This document shows, one piece after another, positions 17,734 to 27,272 of a DNA stretch of 64,000 bases. Where the stretch lies: the NCBI GenBank assembly GCA_027488935.1, contig JAIYAP010000059.1, positions 62,001 through 126,000 of the forward strand. Direction: 5' to 3'. The position numbers and the translations under genes are program-made. The notes under the pieces were generated by a model, which was not told the DNA's origin, did no database searches, and worked only from the letters and a program-made list of their open reading frames with translations. Origin of the DNA: Saprospiraceae bacterium. Lineage in GTDB: Bacteria > Bacteroidota > Bacteroidia > Chitinophagales > Saprospiraceae. Within the stretch, counting starts at the first letter, position 1; each line of letters opens with the position of its first letter.

Positions 17734-18993
17734 CAGGCTCTCTAACAACCAGTTGGCAATTGCCTGGCGGTTGTTTTTCAGCACCAGCCGTTGCTGATCC
17801 CAATCATTTTTGATGTTACCCAGTTCAATGTACACAGCACGCGGCGTTGCGGTTTCTTTGAGCATGTACAAATGCCTGGATGATACTGATCCGGTGTACG
17901 CCCGTTGTCCGCGTAAGCTGATATATTTTGATTGAAATTTTCGTTGAAACCGCAATGCCAAGCTTTCGCTAATGGTGCTTCCGGGTCGGAAATAAAAGAA
18001 CACGTCTGTTTTATAGTTTTTGAGGCGGGAGTCGACGTGAATTTCAATCAGGGTTTGCTGGCTTAATCCGGCTTTGGCGTTTTTTTCGGTCAGGGCATTG
18101 ATGATGTCACAGCGTTGTTGGAGGCGGGTGCGTTGGGATAGGGGTATTTCCTGGTTTCCCCAAACGGTTTCATCTTTATCACATTTTAAAAAATCCTCAT
18201 CTCTAATTCCGTCGTTGGGGTCGCGGACAACCATAAATGCAGTAGCACCGTGGCTGATCAGTAGCCGCAAAAAGCGCAATGCTACATCGTAGGCGTATTC
18301 ATCTTCGCAGAGGGTATGTCCGGCACGACTGCCTTGCGCGCCCACATCGGGACCGCCGTGGCCACTTACAATATAGAAGACCTTTCCTTTTAGTTTTTTG
18401 CTTAAAAGGGGCGTTTTTTCGTATTTTTTACCAAATATTGGAAACACCCGTTTGCCTTTACCGGCGGTTGGTTCGGCGACATAGCCTTCTGTATTGGTAT
18501 TTTTCGGCAGGCTTTCGGTTACTTCTTCGTCTTTTTCGGGCGTTTGGTTACAATGAAGCAAATGCCAGGGAACCCATAGTTTTTTACTAACAATAAAATT
18601 ATCGCCCCGCAAACCATTGTTCAGGGCGTTTCGGTTATACACTTCTATTTGTTTGGCGGCTTTCCAATCGGTAATCTCCAGGGTGCCCCGAATGCTTTTG
18701 CCGTTATACGTTACAATTGCGATCGGCAATTTGTAATTTACGCCAGATTTGAGGCGATAATCCTCTTTCAACCCATTTATTTTAAAAAAACGGGTAATAT
18801 TGCACGGAAAATCATATAGTTCGTAGCGTTTGAGCAGGGCGACAACATCTTCACCTGGTTTTGAGAGCACCGTCAGGTAGACATCGGGGGGCATTGTTTT
18901 GGGGTTGCTGGTTTCTCGGGCAGATTGCCCAAACGCAAAAACAGCACACACGCACAATAAGGGCAGTAACACTTGAATTCTGGTGGTCGACAT
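17722..18993 (-). CDS. N-acetylmuramoyl-L-alanine amidase (Amidase_3)
   Basis: 423 residues from the ATG at 18993, which opens a signal peptide (MSTTRIQVLLPLLCVCAVFAFGQ); upstream open frame is not signal-like. Residues 30-120 resemble a LysM/SPOR-like region (LLKRYELYDFPCNITRFFKING, LKSGVNYKLP). The amidase domain occupies about 205-415: VSGHGGPDVGAQG with the first zinc His, EDEYAYDVALR with a zinc Glu, IEIHVDS with the second His, and VYIELGNIKN with the catalytic Glu. It cleaves the bond between N-acetylmuramic acid and L-alanine in peptidoglycan. An insert around residues 255-310 separates parts of the domain. It diverges from the DinB gene with 66 bp between starts. Confidence 0.88.
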   Translation of the reverse strand: MSTTRIQVLLPLLCVCAVFAFGQSARETSNPKTMPPDVYLTVLSKPGEDVVALLKRYELYDFPCNITRFFKINGLKEDYRLKSGVNYKLPIAIVTYNGKSIRGTLEITDWKAAKQIEVYNRNALNNGLRGDNFIVSKKLWVPWHLLHCNQTPEKDEEVTESLPKNTNTEGYVAEPTAGKGKRVFPIFGKKYEKTPLLSKKLKGKVFYIVSGHGGPDVGAQGSRAGHTLCEDEYAYDVALRFLRLLISHGATAFMVVRDPNDGIRDEDFLKCDKDETVWGNQEIPLSQRTRLQQRCDIINALTEKNAKAGLSQQTLIEIHVDSRLKNYKTDVFFYFRPGSTISESLALRFQRKFQSKYISLRGQRAYTGSVSSRHLYMLKETATPRAVYIELGNIKNDWDQQRLVLKNNRQAIANWLLESLLEE

Positions 18994-19059
18994 AAACGGC
19001 ATATTCCGGCAAAATTGGGTAAAAAAACCTATAACGCAAAAAAAAGTCCTTTTTAGCAC

Positions 19060-19596
19060 ATGAAAAACAAAATTATACAGGCCCACGCCCGTCACATTGC
19101 GCAAGTAACGCAATTGTTGGGGTACGCTGAAGTCATGGATGATAACGTGCTCAATCAGAAACCGGGGCCACAAGCCTGGTCGGCCTTACAAACCATGCAC
19201 CATTTGTTGCGTTCAGAAGCGGGTGCCTTGGCGTATTGCAAAAAGAAAATGAGTTTTGAGTCGGAATTTGAAAAACCGGCCTTAAGCAGTCATTTTCGGA
19301 GTTTTTCTTTGTGGTTACTCTTGTATTCGCCCATCAAATTTAAAGCGCCCAAAGTTATTGCCACGGAAAACCTGCCGGTTGAAAGTACGTTTGCCGAAAC
19401 CCGCCAGGCATGGGAGGCAGTATTGGCCGATTGGAAGCAGTTTTTGGAGCAAATGCCGGAGGCGTTAAGCCTTAAGGCCGTATTCAAACATCCGCGTGCG
19501 GGCCGGATTAGTTGGATGCAAACCATCGGCTTTTTTCAATGGCATACCGCCCGGCATACCAAACAGATACGCCGGGCGATCCAAGCGGCTCAATAA
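19060..19596 (+). CDS. DinB/YfiT-like superfamily protein
   Basis: 178 residues, cytoplasmic. The four-helix DinB_2 pattern is visible: the N-terminal helix, PGPQAWSALQTMHHLLRSE with the first conserved His, and the C-terminal FFQWHTARHTKQIRRA with two more His that would complete a metal site. Members include bacillithiol transferases and DNA-damage-inducible proteins; many are uncharacterised, and no substrate can be assigned. A bacillithiol link is possible because a YpdA-like reductase gene lies 15 kb away, but that is speculation. The stop overlaps the convergent prolyl oligopeptidase gene by 7 bp. Confidence 0.8.
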   Translation: MKNKIIQAHARHIAQVTQLLGYAEVMDDNVLNQKPGPQAWSALQTMHHLLRSEAGALAYCKKKMSFESEFEKPALSSHFRSFSLWLLLYSPIKFKAPKVIATENLPVESTFAETRQAWEAVLADWKQFLEQMPEALSLKAVFKHPRAGRISWMQTIGFFQWHTARHTKQIRRAIQAAQ

Positions 19597-21746
19597 GCCA
19601 GTTCCATTTTCATTTGCCAGAACAGGAAGCTCAGCATATCGGTTGCTTCCTCAATAATTTTAGCGGTCGGTTTGCCTGCGCCATGTCCGGCACTCGTATC
19701 AATTCGAATCAAGGTTGGTACCGTTCCTTGTTGCATTTCCTGCAAAGTGGCTGCAAATTTGAAGGAATGCGCGGGCACCACCCGGTCGTCATGGTCGGCC
19801 GTCGTAATCAAGGTAGCAGGATAAGCGACTTTTTTGATGTTATGTAACGGAGAATATGCGTACAGGCATTTGAAAGCAGCGGCGTCATCGCTCCGACCAT
19901 AATCGACTGCCCAGGCGTAACCGATGGTGAATTTGTGGTAGCGCAACATATCCAGCACGCCCACTTGCGGAAAACAAACCCCAAATAAATCGGGCCGTTG
20001 GGTCATACAAGCGCCAATGAGCAAGCCTCCATTGGAGCCCCCTTGGATGGCCAAACGCGCTGGCTGAGTGTATTTTTCCTTAATTAAATATTCGGCGGCA
20101 CCGATAAAGTCGTCAAATACGTTTTGTTTTTGGCAAAGGGTGCCGGCTTTATGCCATTTTTCACCAAACTCTCCCCCACCCCGAATATTGGCAACCACAT
20201 AAACGCCGTTGTTTTCGAGCAATACCGCCCGCGAAGGCGAAAAAGAAGGTGTTATTGAAACATTAAAACCGCCGTAACCATATAATAAGGTAGGATTTTG
20301 GCCATCGAGCACCATGTTTTTGCGATGCGTGATAAACATGGGCACCTTCGTACCGTCTTTGCTGTTGTACCAAATCTGATCGGTGGTAAACACATCCGGG
20401 TTAAAATCCAGTTTAGGCGCTTTAAACAACTTAGGCTCCAGCGTCTGCATATCCAACGCGTAGGAAGTGGTTGGGCGCAAAAATGAAGTAAAAGAAAAGA
20501 AGGCCTGGTTCTCCCCTTTTTCGCCGCTCACATCCACAATAGTCCCAATTTCGGGCAAGGCAATTTCTTTGATAAACTTGCCATCCATCCCAAAAACCCG
20601 CAGGGCGCCGGATGCATTGTGCAAGTAAGAACACACAATTTTATCGCCACACACCACGGCATTTTCCAACACATCGTCGAAGTTTTCAGGAATCAGCGTT
20701 TCCCAATCGCCTTCTTCGGGTTTGTCGGCGCGGATGAGTAACAAGCGTTGATTCGGTGCTTTGTAATTGGTTTTTACGATCAGTTGGTCGCCCAGGTTAT
20801 CAATGACCGTAAAATCGTTTTCAAAATTATCAGAAATAGATACAAAAGGTGCATTTTCTTTTGTTAAATCTTTGAATACCAAGGTATTACCACTTGTTGA
20901 TTCGCTGCCGAAAACACATAGAAAACGTTGGTCGTCGGTAGTGGAGGCGTTAAAAAAACGATCAGGGTGTTTTTTATCATCAAAAACCAGGCGATCTTCG
21001 CTTTGAGGCGTTCTGATTTTATGGTACCAAACAGCGCCAAAATTATTCGCGCCCTTTAATTCATCCCCTTTTTTGGGTTCCGGGTAGCGGGTATAATAAA
21101 AACCGTCGCCTTGCCAGGCAATGCTGGTAAACTTTGCCCATTCAATTTTATCGTCGAGCAGTTGACCGTTTTGCAGGTCTTTGATCAGGATGCTGCGCCA
21201 ATCGGAACCGCCTTTCGACACGGCATAGGCCATGTAACGACCATCTTTCGAAAAATCAAATTCTTGCAACGAGGCAGTACCGTCCGTGCTGAACGTATTG
21301 GGGTCGAGCACCACTTGTGCATCGCCTTCTAATTTATCCTGGTCATACAACACACTTTGGTTTTGTAAACCATCGTTTTTAAAAAAGTAGTACTTTCCGG
21401 CCTTCTTGAAGGGATTTCCGAATTTTTCGTAATCGAAAATTTTCGAAAGGCGGGTTTTAATTTGTGTGCGATAAGGAATTTGGCTAAGGTATCCGAACGT
21501 TACCAGGTTTTGTTTTTGTACCCATTCTTTGGTTTCGGCGCTTTGATCGTCCTCCAGCCAACGGTAGGGATCTTTTACGAGGGTACTGAAATAATTATCA
21601 GACACCATCGTATCCTTGCGGGCAAAAGGGTAAGTAATTGGAATTTGTTTGAAATCCATGGTTTGTTTGTTCGTTTTAAGTCCAGAAGTAGTACAAGCGG
21701 TGACAAAAAACAAGGTGATCCAACAGGTAAAATGAAATATTTTCAT
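19590..21746 (-). CDS. Prolyl oligopeptidase family lipoprotein (S9A)
   Basis: 718 residues with a lipoprotein signal (lipobox V-T-A-C, Cys18). The N-terminal propeller covers about 60-450 (DPYRWLEDDQSAETKEWV is the family's start motif). The alpha/beta-hydrolase domain follows, with the nucleophile Ser near 570 in QGGSNGGLLIG, Asp in TTADHDDRVVP and His in SAGHGAGKP. S9A enzymes cleave short peptides after proline. The lipobox places it in the periplasm or on the outer membrane, where it may process peptides for uptake. Length is normal. The catalytic triad is intact. Confidence 0.95.
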   Translation of the reverse strand: MKIFHFTCWITLFFVTACTTSGLKTNKQTMDFKQIPITYPFARKDTMVSDNYFSTLVKDPYRWLEDDQSAETKEWVQKQNLVTFGYLSQIPYRTQIKTRLSKIFDYEKFGNPFKKAGKYYFFKNDGLQNQSVLYDQDKLEGDAQVVLDPNTFSTDGTASLQEFDFSKDGRYMAYAVSKGGSDWRSILIKDLQNGQLLDDKIEWAKFTSIAWQGDGFYYTRYPEPKKGDELKGANNFGAVWYHKIRTPQSEDRLVFDDKKHPDRFFNASTTDDQRFLCVFGSESTSGNTLVFKDLTKENAPFVSISDNFENDFTVIDNLGDQLIVKTNYKAPNQRLLLIRADKPEEGDWETLIPENFDDVLENAVVCGDKIVCSYLHNASGALRVFGMDGKFIKEIALPEIGTIVDVSGEKGENQAFFSFTSFLRPTTSYALDMQTLEPKLFKAPKLDFNPDVFTTDQIWYNSKDGTKVPMFITHRKNMVLDGQNPTLLYGYGGFNVSITPSFSPSRAVLLENNGVYVVANIRGGGEFGEKWHKAGTLCQKQNVFDDFIGAAEYLIKEKYTQPARLAIQGGSNGGLLIGACMTQRPDLFGVCFPQVGVLDMLRYHKFTIGYAWAVDYGRSDDAAAFKCLYAYSPLHNIKKVAYPATLITTADHDDRVVPAHSFKFAATLQEMQQGTVPTLIRIDTSAGHGAGKPTAKIIEEATDMLSFLFWQMKMELAY

Positions 21747-21835
21747 AGTTTCTTAACTTTGGCGCTAAAGTAGCATTAAACGCACTTTTTTGAACAATTC
21801 AGGCATTTCCTTTTGCCCAAAAAATATCCGATACA

Positions 21836-22984
21836 ATGATTTTGAATGTAAAATTACGCATTATTCTTTTGTTTTGTCTGAGTAGCCTGTCGCTATCTGC
21901 GCAATTCAATTGGTTACAAACCGCACAAACCCTGGCGCCGCTGCCGTTTCCGGACGCTTTGCCGCCTGCTGTTATGACCGAATTCAGCAATGCTTTGCAG
22001 GTGCGGGCCAAATTTTTATTGGATACGTCGCTCACACGCAATGCCCAGGCAGCCATTGCGCGCGCCGAGGCGGAGGTGTCTTTTAACAATGCAAAAAACG
22101 ATTCCACCAGCGCAAAAGCAGATATAGACGCCCTCGCAACCCGCTTGAAAGCAACAAAATCACTGGAAACCAATACCAAAAAACAGCAAAAACTGGCAGA
22201 AAAATCCCTCGCCAATGCGGAAGCGCTGTTGCAGATGGATTCCCTGCAACAAGCCAAAAACGTGAAAAGGTGTTGGCAATCGGTCGAAAAAACATTTCTG
22301 GCCTTGTTTCCGCCTGCTCCTATCGAAAAAACGGCTATCGAAACAACACCCAGCGCCGATTCGACCGTGGTTGACAGCAGCCGAATGGTAAAAAACACGG
22401 AACCCGAAAAGAAAAAAACGAAAATTACCGAAAAATCAGGCCCGGTATATAAAGTTTACAAAGCAGAAGAAGATGTAATGCTTAATCCGCCTCAAGCGCC
22501 TTGTGTACTGGCAGCACAAAGTAAAGACGAGTTTTCGGGCGAAATACGCAAGGAAACTCAACGCTCGGAAATTTTACGGTACACCAATCCCATGTTGCGG
22601 ACATACATGCAAGGGAAAACACATATATTGTGCGAAACTTCTTTGTCCAGTGCCGGCCCGGCGATGTTTTTGAACCTGGTTTTTATCATTCAGGACCCGG
22701 CCGCTAAAAAATCGTTTGGCGGCATTGCAAAAAACAGCGCGGTCATATTAAAATTTGTAGACGGCACGACCCTCTCTTTGTACACGCCGCGGGGAGATGA
22801 GGGTAATTTTGATCCAAGCGGGCAAATTGCTACTTTTCGGGGGCAATACGAATTGGATAAAAGTTTTTTGAAAAAACTACGCACCACCGAACTGGATAAA
22901 ATCCGCATGGCCTGGGCAACGGGTTACGAAGATTATGAAGTGCAACAAATTGACCTGCTGATGCGCCTTGCAAAATGTTTGTAG
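21836..22984 (+). CDS. Uncharacterised exported protein with coiled coil
   Basis: 382 residues, no family recognised. A signal peptide is present (ILLFCLSSLSLSAQ). Residues about 55-150 are Ala/Lys/Glu-rich and likely coiled coil. A Lys-rich linker (EPEKKKTKITEK) leads to a C-terminal beta-type domain (about 225-380) containing CVLAAQSKDEFSGEIRKE and a DGTTLSLYTPRGDEG turn. It is the first of a four-gene run (gaps 47, 26 and 3 bp) that ends with the MOSC gene. The run diverges from the prolyl oligopeptidase gene. Confidence 0.7.
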   Translation: MILNVKLRIILLFCLSSLSLSAQFNWLQTAQTLAPLPFPDALPPAVMTEFSNALQVRAKFLLDTSLTRNAQAAIARAEAEVSFNNAKNDSTSAKADIDALATRLKATKSLETNTKKQQKLAEKSLANAEALLQMDSLQQAKNVKRCWQSVEKTFLALFPPAPIEKTAIETTPSADSTVVDSSRMVKNTEPEKKKTKITEKSGPVYKVYKAEEDVMLNPPQAPCVLAAQSKDEFSGEIRKETQRSEILRYTNPMLRTYMQGKTHILCETSLSSAGPAMFLNLVFIIQDPAAKKSFGGIAKNSAVILKFVDGTTLSLYTPRGDEGNFDPSGQIATFRGQYELDKSFLKKLRTTELDKIRMAWATGYEDYEVQQIDLLMRLAKCL

Positions 22985-23031
22985 GTCCAAAAAAGTAAAA
23001 CCAACCAAATTTTTGAATAAATTGACACCTT

Positions 23032-23451
23032 ATGCCACTTGAAAACACCCTTATTTACGACCCTGCGAATGCACAGGCTAGCGCACAATTTGACCAGATT
23101 TTGCGGGATGAAACCATTCTGTTGATTGTGTTGGGGAAAGATGCCATTGCCACCCAAACCGTACACGAAGGCGATAACCAGGCCAACCAGTCGCCTTTTG
23201 GGGTAAAACGCCGGGTACTTTGGCTACCCGATCACCTGGTAGAAAAAAGCCGCTGCATGGCTATTTTGCAAACCTTAACCACTTTTGATCCGACGATGTA
23301 TGAAAAAGTCACCGCTTTTTCCGTAAAACCCGTTTCTGATAAAGCGGCTGATGTGTTGCTGCCCGAAGAAATGCCCGACGAGATCTCCATGCTCCTCCGC
23401 ATCAAACGTGCCTTCGCGCGTGCGGGCCAGGATTTGCGGATTGACCTTTAA
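23032..23451 (+). CDS. Uncharacterised small cytoplasmic protein
   Basis: 139 residues without a signal peptide or membrane segment, unlike the exported proteins coded on both sides. It contains a hydrophobic strand (ETILLIVLGKDAI), KRRVLWLPDHLVEKSRCMAI and an acidic-then-basic C-terminus (LLPEEMPDEISMLLRIKRAF). No family is recognised. The 47- and 26-bp gaps to its neighbours suggest co-transcription. Confidence 0.6.
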   Translation: MPLENTLIYDPANAQASAQFDQILRDETILLIVLGKDAIATQTVHEGDNQANQSPFGVKRRVLWLPDHLVEKSRCMAILQTLTTFDPTMYEKVTAFSVKPVSDKAADVLLPEEMPDEISMLLRIKRAFARAGQDLRIDL

Positions 23452-23477
23452 AACTGCCAAAATTTAACCCACTTCCG

Positions 23478-25283
23478 ATGAAACAAATACTACCATGTTT
23501 GTTCCTGCTGCTTTCGATTGTATTGCAGGCACAACAACAAAAGCCCGTAAATGTACCAGCGCCCATCTTGCGTGTGTACGAATCGAGTCGGTATAATCCA
23601 GCCAATCCGAACGAAAACCTGTTGGGGAAAGACGGTATCGTTGAAATAAACGGCACCCTGTTGCTGCTGCTCGATCGAGATGCGATTCGCAAGGAAATGC
23701 AAGCCTATGCCGGGGTGCAAGCCGCCGATATTCGCCTGGTTTCCAAGTACAAACGCATTTTGGAGCAAAAAACAAAAACCTTGCAATTGCTACAGGAAGG
23801 GTTGGCTGCCTCCAATGGCCGACCTGACTACCAAAAACTAAATGCGCTTTCGGGCTTGATGGATGAGTTTTACACCACCCTGTTGTCTGATCCGGAACTA
23901 CGGTCCATGGCCGATAAAGCCAATAAAGAATACCGGCAAAAAGTAGCAGCGCAACTAATTGATCCGAATTCGTACACCGACGACATGTATTTTGTCGAAT
24001 ATTTTGGTCAGGCGGCTAAAGCGGTATTGGATCGGATTCAAAGTGCCGAATCGGTGCGGTTTAAACTGGCGGGCAAATTAAAGTTTGATAGTGGCCTGAG
24101 TAATCCAGTGCACCTGGGCGATGATTTTGATGAAATTCCGGAAGAGAACTATGTCGTTCCACGTTGGGTATTTTCCTTGTCGGAAGATCAAAAAGAAGAA
24201 TTGCGGGCCGTGGCGCAACTGTCCAACCAACTGGACTCATTGCGGATTAAAAGTTTAAAAGATGCTAAAAACGCATTTTTTGATGTGTTTTCTTCCCGCG
24301 CTTGCTTTGACAACATCAAACGCGACCTGGATTCCTTGCCTTTTTTGGTTAAAGGCATGGCCGATACCCTTGGTCGGCGTGCCATGGCCATCATCAAACC
24401 CTTGCAAGATCAATTTATTTCCGTGCAAACCCAGTACCTCGGCGTACCCAATACGGCAGCGGGGATCAATAACATGGAGCAACTGTCGGGCTTTAACAAT
24501 CAACTCGAACTGCTCAACAATAGCACCGTCAGTTTTTTTAAAAACCTGCCTTTGATGTTGCAGCAGGTGCCCAATGAATTAAAAGCCACCCCGCAAGTAC
24601 AGCATTTATTGAATTTGCGGGATTCTTGCTCCCTGCAGGTCAGACGCGATTTGAACCGCTTTGAAGTGCTGTACAATGCCATCAAAACTGGGTATGGCGG
24701 TGCCAATGCAGAGCAGGAGTTCAATAATTCCATCACGGACAAAGTGCGTCGCCTCGCGATTGGTGACATTCCCGAGGAATCATTTGTAGACCTCACCCGC
24801 ACTGGAAAACGACAAAATGGCGATGTGCTGGTATTGCAGGCGCAGGTTATGCTCGATCAAACAGCCAGCAACAACAAACCCAATACTATTTTTCGGCAGG
24901 AATTGACCTTGCAACAAATCAAAATGTATTCGGAAGTAAAGGTGAATATGATCCTGGCCAATCCGACGATTAGCGTACCTGGATTGAATAAAAACTTTGT
25001 TTTTGCGCCTTCGTATAGCATTTTATTGCGCAAAGGCAGTCGAAAAAGCCAGTTTTACAACGAATTCATCAATATTGGGGTTGGTTTGAATATTTCGGCG
25101 CCCGATTTCAATTTGGATGGTACGCCGGAGTTTGGTGCAGCCTTTGCCGTATCTGCGATCAAAGACATCATTAGTGCAGGCTATGGCTATAATTTTGGCA
25201 CCGATGCACCTTATTTTTTTATTGGATTCCGGGTGCCTTTTGCTTCGGCAGCGCTCCCGATCTTAAACAATGTAGAAAAATAG
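23478..25283 (+). CDS. Uncharacterised exported protein with probable C-terminal beta-barrel
   Basis: 601 residues with a signal peptide (MKQILPCLFLLLSIVLQAQ). Residues about 60-450 are mostly helical with charged coiled-coil stretches. The last 120 residues alternate in a membrane-strand pattern (FVFAPSYSILLRKG, FINIGVGLNISAP, FGAAFAVSAIKDIISAGYGYNFG, YFFIGFRVPFA), so the C-terminus may be a small outer-membrane barrel. Family not recognised. It lies 3 bp upstream of the MOSC gene and 26 bp after the small cytoplasmic gene. The three unknown genes look like one operon, possibly making an envelope complex. Confidence 0.7.
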   Translation: MKQILPCLFLLLSIVLQAQQQKPVNVPAPILRVYESSRYNPANPNENLLGKDGIVEINGTLLLLLDRDAIRKEMQAYAGVQAADIRLVSKYKRILEQKTKTLQLLQEGLAASNGRPDYQKLNALSGLMDEFYTTLLSDPELRSMADKANKEYRQKVAAQLIDPNSYTDDMYFVEYFGQAAKAVLDRIQSAESVRFKLAGKLKFDSGLSNPVHLGDDFDEIPEENYVVPRWVFSLSEDQKEELRAVAQLSNQLDSLRIKSLKDAKNAFFDVFSSRACFDNIKRDLDSLPFLVKGMADTLGRRAMAIIKPLQDQFISVQTQYLGVPNTAAGINNMEQLSGFNNQLELLNNSTVSFFKNLPLMLQQVPNELKATPQVQHLLNLRDSCSLQVRRDLNRFEVLYNAIKTGYGGANAEQEFNNSITDKVRRLAIGDIPEESFVDLTRTGKRQNGDVLVLQAQVMLDQTASNNKPNTIFRQELTLQQIKMYSEVKVNMILANPTISVPGLNKNFVFAPSYSILLRKGSRKSQFYNEFINIGVGLNISAPDFNLDGTPEFGAAFAVSAIKDIISAGYGYNFGTDAPYFFIGFRVPFASAALPILNNVEK

Positions 25284-25286
25284 GCC

Positions 25287-26099
25287 ATGTACCAACTCAC
25301 CGAAATCAATGTTTTTCCGATAAAATCGCTGGGCGGTTGTACGCTGACAGAAGCTGTGGTGGAGCCGCGTGGACTCCAATACGACCGCCGCTGGATGTTG
25401 ATCGATCCGAACGGCAAATTTGTTACGCAACGAGAAATTGCGGCCATGACCCAATTGAAAACGGCCATTGCTCCGCCATTTTTGGAAATTCACAACCAGC
25501 AAAATCCGCAAGACAGCCTGCAGATTGCTTTAGTGCCTACGTTGGAATCGATGGAAAAACGTTCGGTAAGCGTTTGGGACGACACTTGTATGGCGCATGT
25601 GTATCCTAAAGATGTAAACGATTGGTTTTCAGATCAACTTGGCACAGAACTTTGCCTTGTTTACATGTCCGATGCCAGTAGCCGCCAGGCAGATGAAAAA
25701 TATGCGCCAAAAGGGCAATATGTGAGTTTTGCCGACGGATTTCCGTATTTACTGATCGGCGAAGCATCTTTAACAGATTTGAACCAACGCCTAGAGGAAC
25801 CTGTCCCCATGAATCGTTTTAGGCCCAATTTGGTTTTTAGCGGAGGGGAGGCTTATGAAGAAGATCAATGGAGCGATTTCAGGATCGGTTCAATTGCATT
25901 TCGAGGCGTAAAACCTTGTGGCCGCTGCATCATTATTACGACGGATCAAAATACGGGTATTCGGAGTAAAGAGCCCTTAAAGACCTTGGCAAGTTATCGG
26001 CAAGAAAACAACAGGATATTATTTGGACAAAATGTACTATTGACGGCGGGTGAGACGGGTGCGATTATCCGAACGGGAGACCAGATTTATCGGTTATAA
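25287..26099 (+). CDS. MOSC domain protein (MOSC N-terminal beta barrel plus MOSC)
   Basis: 270 residues. The N-terminal domain begins LTEINVFPIKSLGGC and has EPRGLQYDRRWMLID, typical of MOSC_N proteins such as YcbX and mARC. The MOSC domain has NRFRPNLVFSGGEAYEED, then the conserved Cys in GVKPCGRCIIITTDQNTG, which in this superfamily binds molybdenum cofactor or carries sulfur. The family reduces N-hydroxylated compounds or transfers sulfur to metal cofactors; which applies here cannot be told. No C-terminal ferredoxin domain is present, unlike YcbX. The stop codon overlaps the ribA stop by 6 bp in convergent orientation. Confidence 0.92.
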   Translation: MYQLTEINVFPIKSLGGCTLTEAVVEPRGLQYDRRWMLIDPNGKFVTQREIAAMTQLKTAIAPPFLEIHNQQNPQDSLQIALVPTLESMEKRSVSVWDDTCMAHVYPKDVNDWFSDQLGTELCLVYMSDASSRQADEKYAPKGQYVSFADGFPYLLIGEASLTDLNQRLEEPVPMNRFRPNLVFSGGEAYEEDQWSDFRIGSIAFRGVKPCGRCIIITTDQNTGIRSKEPLKTLASYRQENNRILFGQNVLLTAGETGAIIRTGDQIYRL

Positions 26100-26699
26100 T
26101 ACCTCGCCCATTAAATGGCCCATTAAATCTGCTTTGGTTTTGAGGTAATTCCGACTTTCGGCCTGAGGCGCAATTAAAATAGGCATACGCTCTACCACCT
26201 CAATACCTGCGCGTTGCAAGGCAAGCACTTTATCGGGGTTGTTGGTGAGTAACCGAACTGATTGGATACCTAAATCGCGCAGGATAAAAATAGCGGCGTC
26301 GTACTGTCGGGCATCGGCATCAAAGCCCAGGTGGGTGTTGGCGTCAATGGTATTCAGCCCGGCATCTTGTAAATTATAGGCCTTTAATTTGTGAATCAGG
26401 CCGATGCCACGACCTTCCTGGCGCAGGTAAATGACTACCCCACCCTGCGCTGCCGTTAATTGAAGGGCGGTTTGCAACTGTTCGCCACAATCGCAGCGTT
26501 TGGAGCCAAAAACATCGCCGGTCATACATTCGGAATGAATACGCAAGGTCACAGGTTGTTGGGCATCGAAGCCATCGGCGACCATAGCAATGTCCGGCAT
26601 CCGGTCTTCGGAGGTATCGGCATAGGTAATCATATTAAAATCTCCCAAATTTGTTGGGATACGGGCTTCGGCCTGGCGTTTGAGCTGCAGTTCGCGCAT
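26094..26699 (-). CDS. ribA: GTP cyclohydrolase II
   Basis: 201 residues from the ATG at 26699, which gives the normal family length; the upstream open frame is not family-like. It opens GTP to 2,5-diamino-6-ribosylamino-4(3H)-pyrimidinone 5'-phosphate, the first committed step of riboflavin synthesis. Zinc ligands Cys58, Cys69 and Cys71 are in SECMTGDVFGSKRCDCG, and the active-site segment LRQEGRGIGLIHKLKAYNLQ is intact. It is a stand-alone RibA without a fused RibB domain. A TAATTTTG -7 box lies 19 bp upstream. Confidence 0.97.
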   Translation of the reverse strand: MRELQLKRQAEARIPTNLGDFNMITYADTSEDRMPDIAMVADGFDAQQPVTLRIHSECMTGDVFGSKRCDCGEQLQTALQLTAAQGGVVIYLRQEGRGIGLIHKLKAYNLQDAGLNTIDANTHLGFDADARQYDAAIFILRDLGIQSVRLLTNNPDKVLALQRAGIEVVERMPILIAPQAESRNYLKTKADLMGHLMGEVL

Positions 26700-26717
26700 G
26701 TTCCTCGAATTTCGCCG

Positions 26718-26725
26718 CAAAATTA
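26718..26725 (-). promoter_or_regulatory. Possible -7 box (TAATTTTG) upstream of ribA
   Basis: Exact TAnnTTTG on the minus strand, 19 bp before the ribA ATG. No FMN riboswitch is recognisable in the roughly 190 bp to the next gene. Confidence 0.45.
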
Positions 26726-26886
26726 CTTCTATTTGGCGGTCTGAAAGAAAAAACAATGGTTTAGTGAAAAAGTTGTACCACATTTAGGACCACCTGTGAA
26801 TTATGTAACATATAGCCTGGATTGTGTAAGACTATATTTTCCAACTGCCAGCACCTTTGTGGTACACCAATTCTAAAACAAACTTT

Positions 26887-27072
26887 ATGCCTTTAGTAAC
26901 CATTTTACTTGTATTAATCATTGTTGGCGTGTTTCTTTGGCTCATTAATTCGTATATCCCGATGGATAACAAAATCAAAAGTATCCTCAATGCCGTTGTG
27001 GTCATTGTGCTGGTGATTTGGTTGTTGCGGGTATTTGGGTTGTTGGATGCCATCACAAACGTGCGGATTTAA
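26887..27072 (+). CDS. Small two-helix membrane protein (Thivi_2564-like)
   Basis: 61 residues from the ATG at 26887. Two hydrophobic helices (VTILLVLIIVGVFLWLI and LNAVVVIVLVIWLLRVFGLL) flank a short polar turn, NSYIPMDNKIKSI. This resembles the small Thivi_2564-type membrane proteins found in many bacteria, whose function is unknown. It stands alone, with no close partner on either strand. Confidence 0.75.
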   Translation: MPLVTILLVLIIVGVFLWLINSYIPMDNKIKSILNAVVVIVLVIWLLRVFGLLDAITNVRI

Positions 27073-27245
27073 GGCCTGTTTTCCTTAAAGTATTTTGCCC
27101 CAATTAACCGGATTTTAAGTTTAGATTTTACTAAAAACTAGCAAGCAAGCAGGCTGCTTCGCGTAATTATTTTTATAAATTATCCTGTTTACCTTCAGAT
27201 TTCCCCCCTTTACCTAGACATTCTGCGTCCTTTATTCCAAGCCTT

Positions 27246-27253
27246 TACATTTG
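27246..27253 (+). promoter_or_regulatory. Possible -7 box (TACATTTG) upstream of the lipoprotein/TonB-barrel pair
   Basis: Exact TAnnTTTG, 19 bp before the ATG at 27273. It would drive the lipoprotein and the outer-membrane barrel gene as one unit. Confidence 0.5.
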
Positions 27254-27272
27254 TTGCAACAAATCAATTTAC

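Noticed and set aside
19060-21746. Bacillithiol pathway cluster formed by the DinB-like gene and the YpdA-like gene
   Set aside because: The two genes are 15 kb apart with unrelated genes between, and no bacillithiol synthesis gene is in the window.
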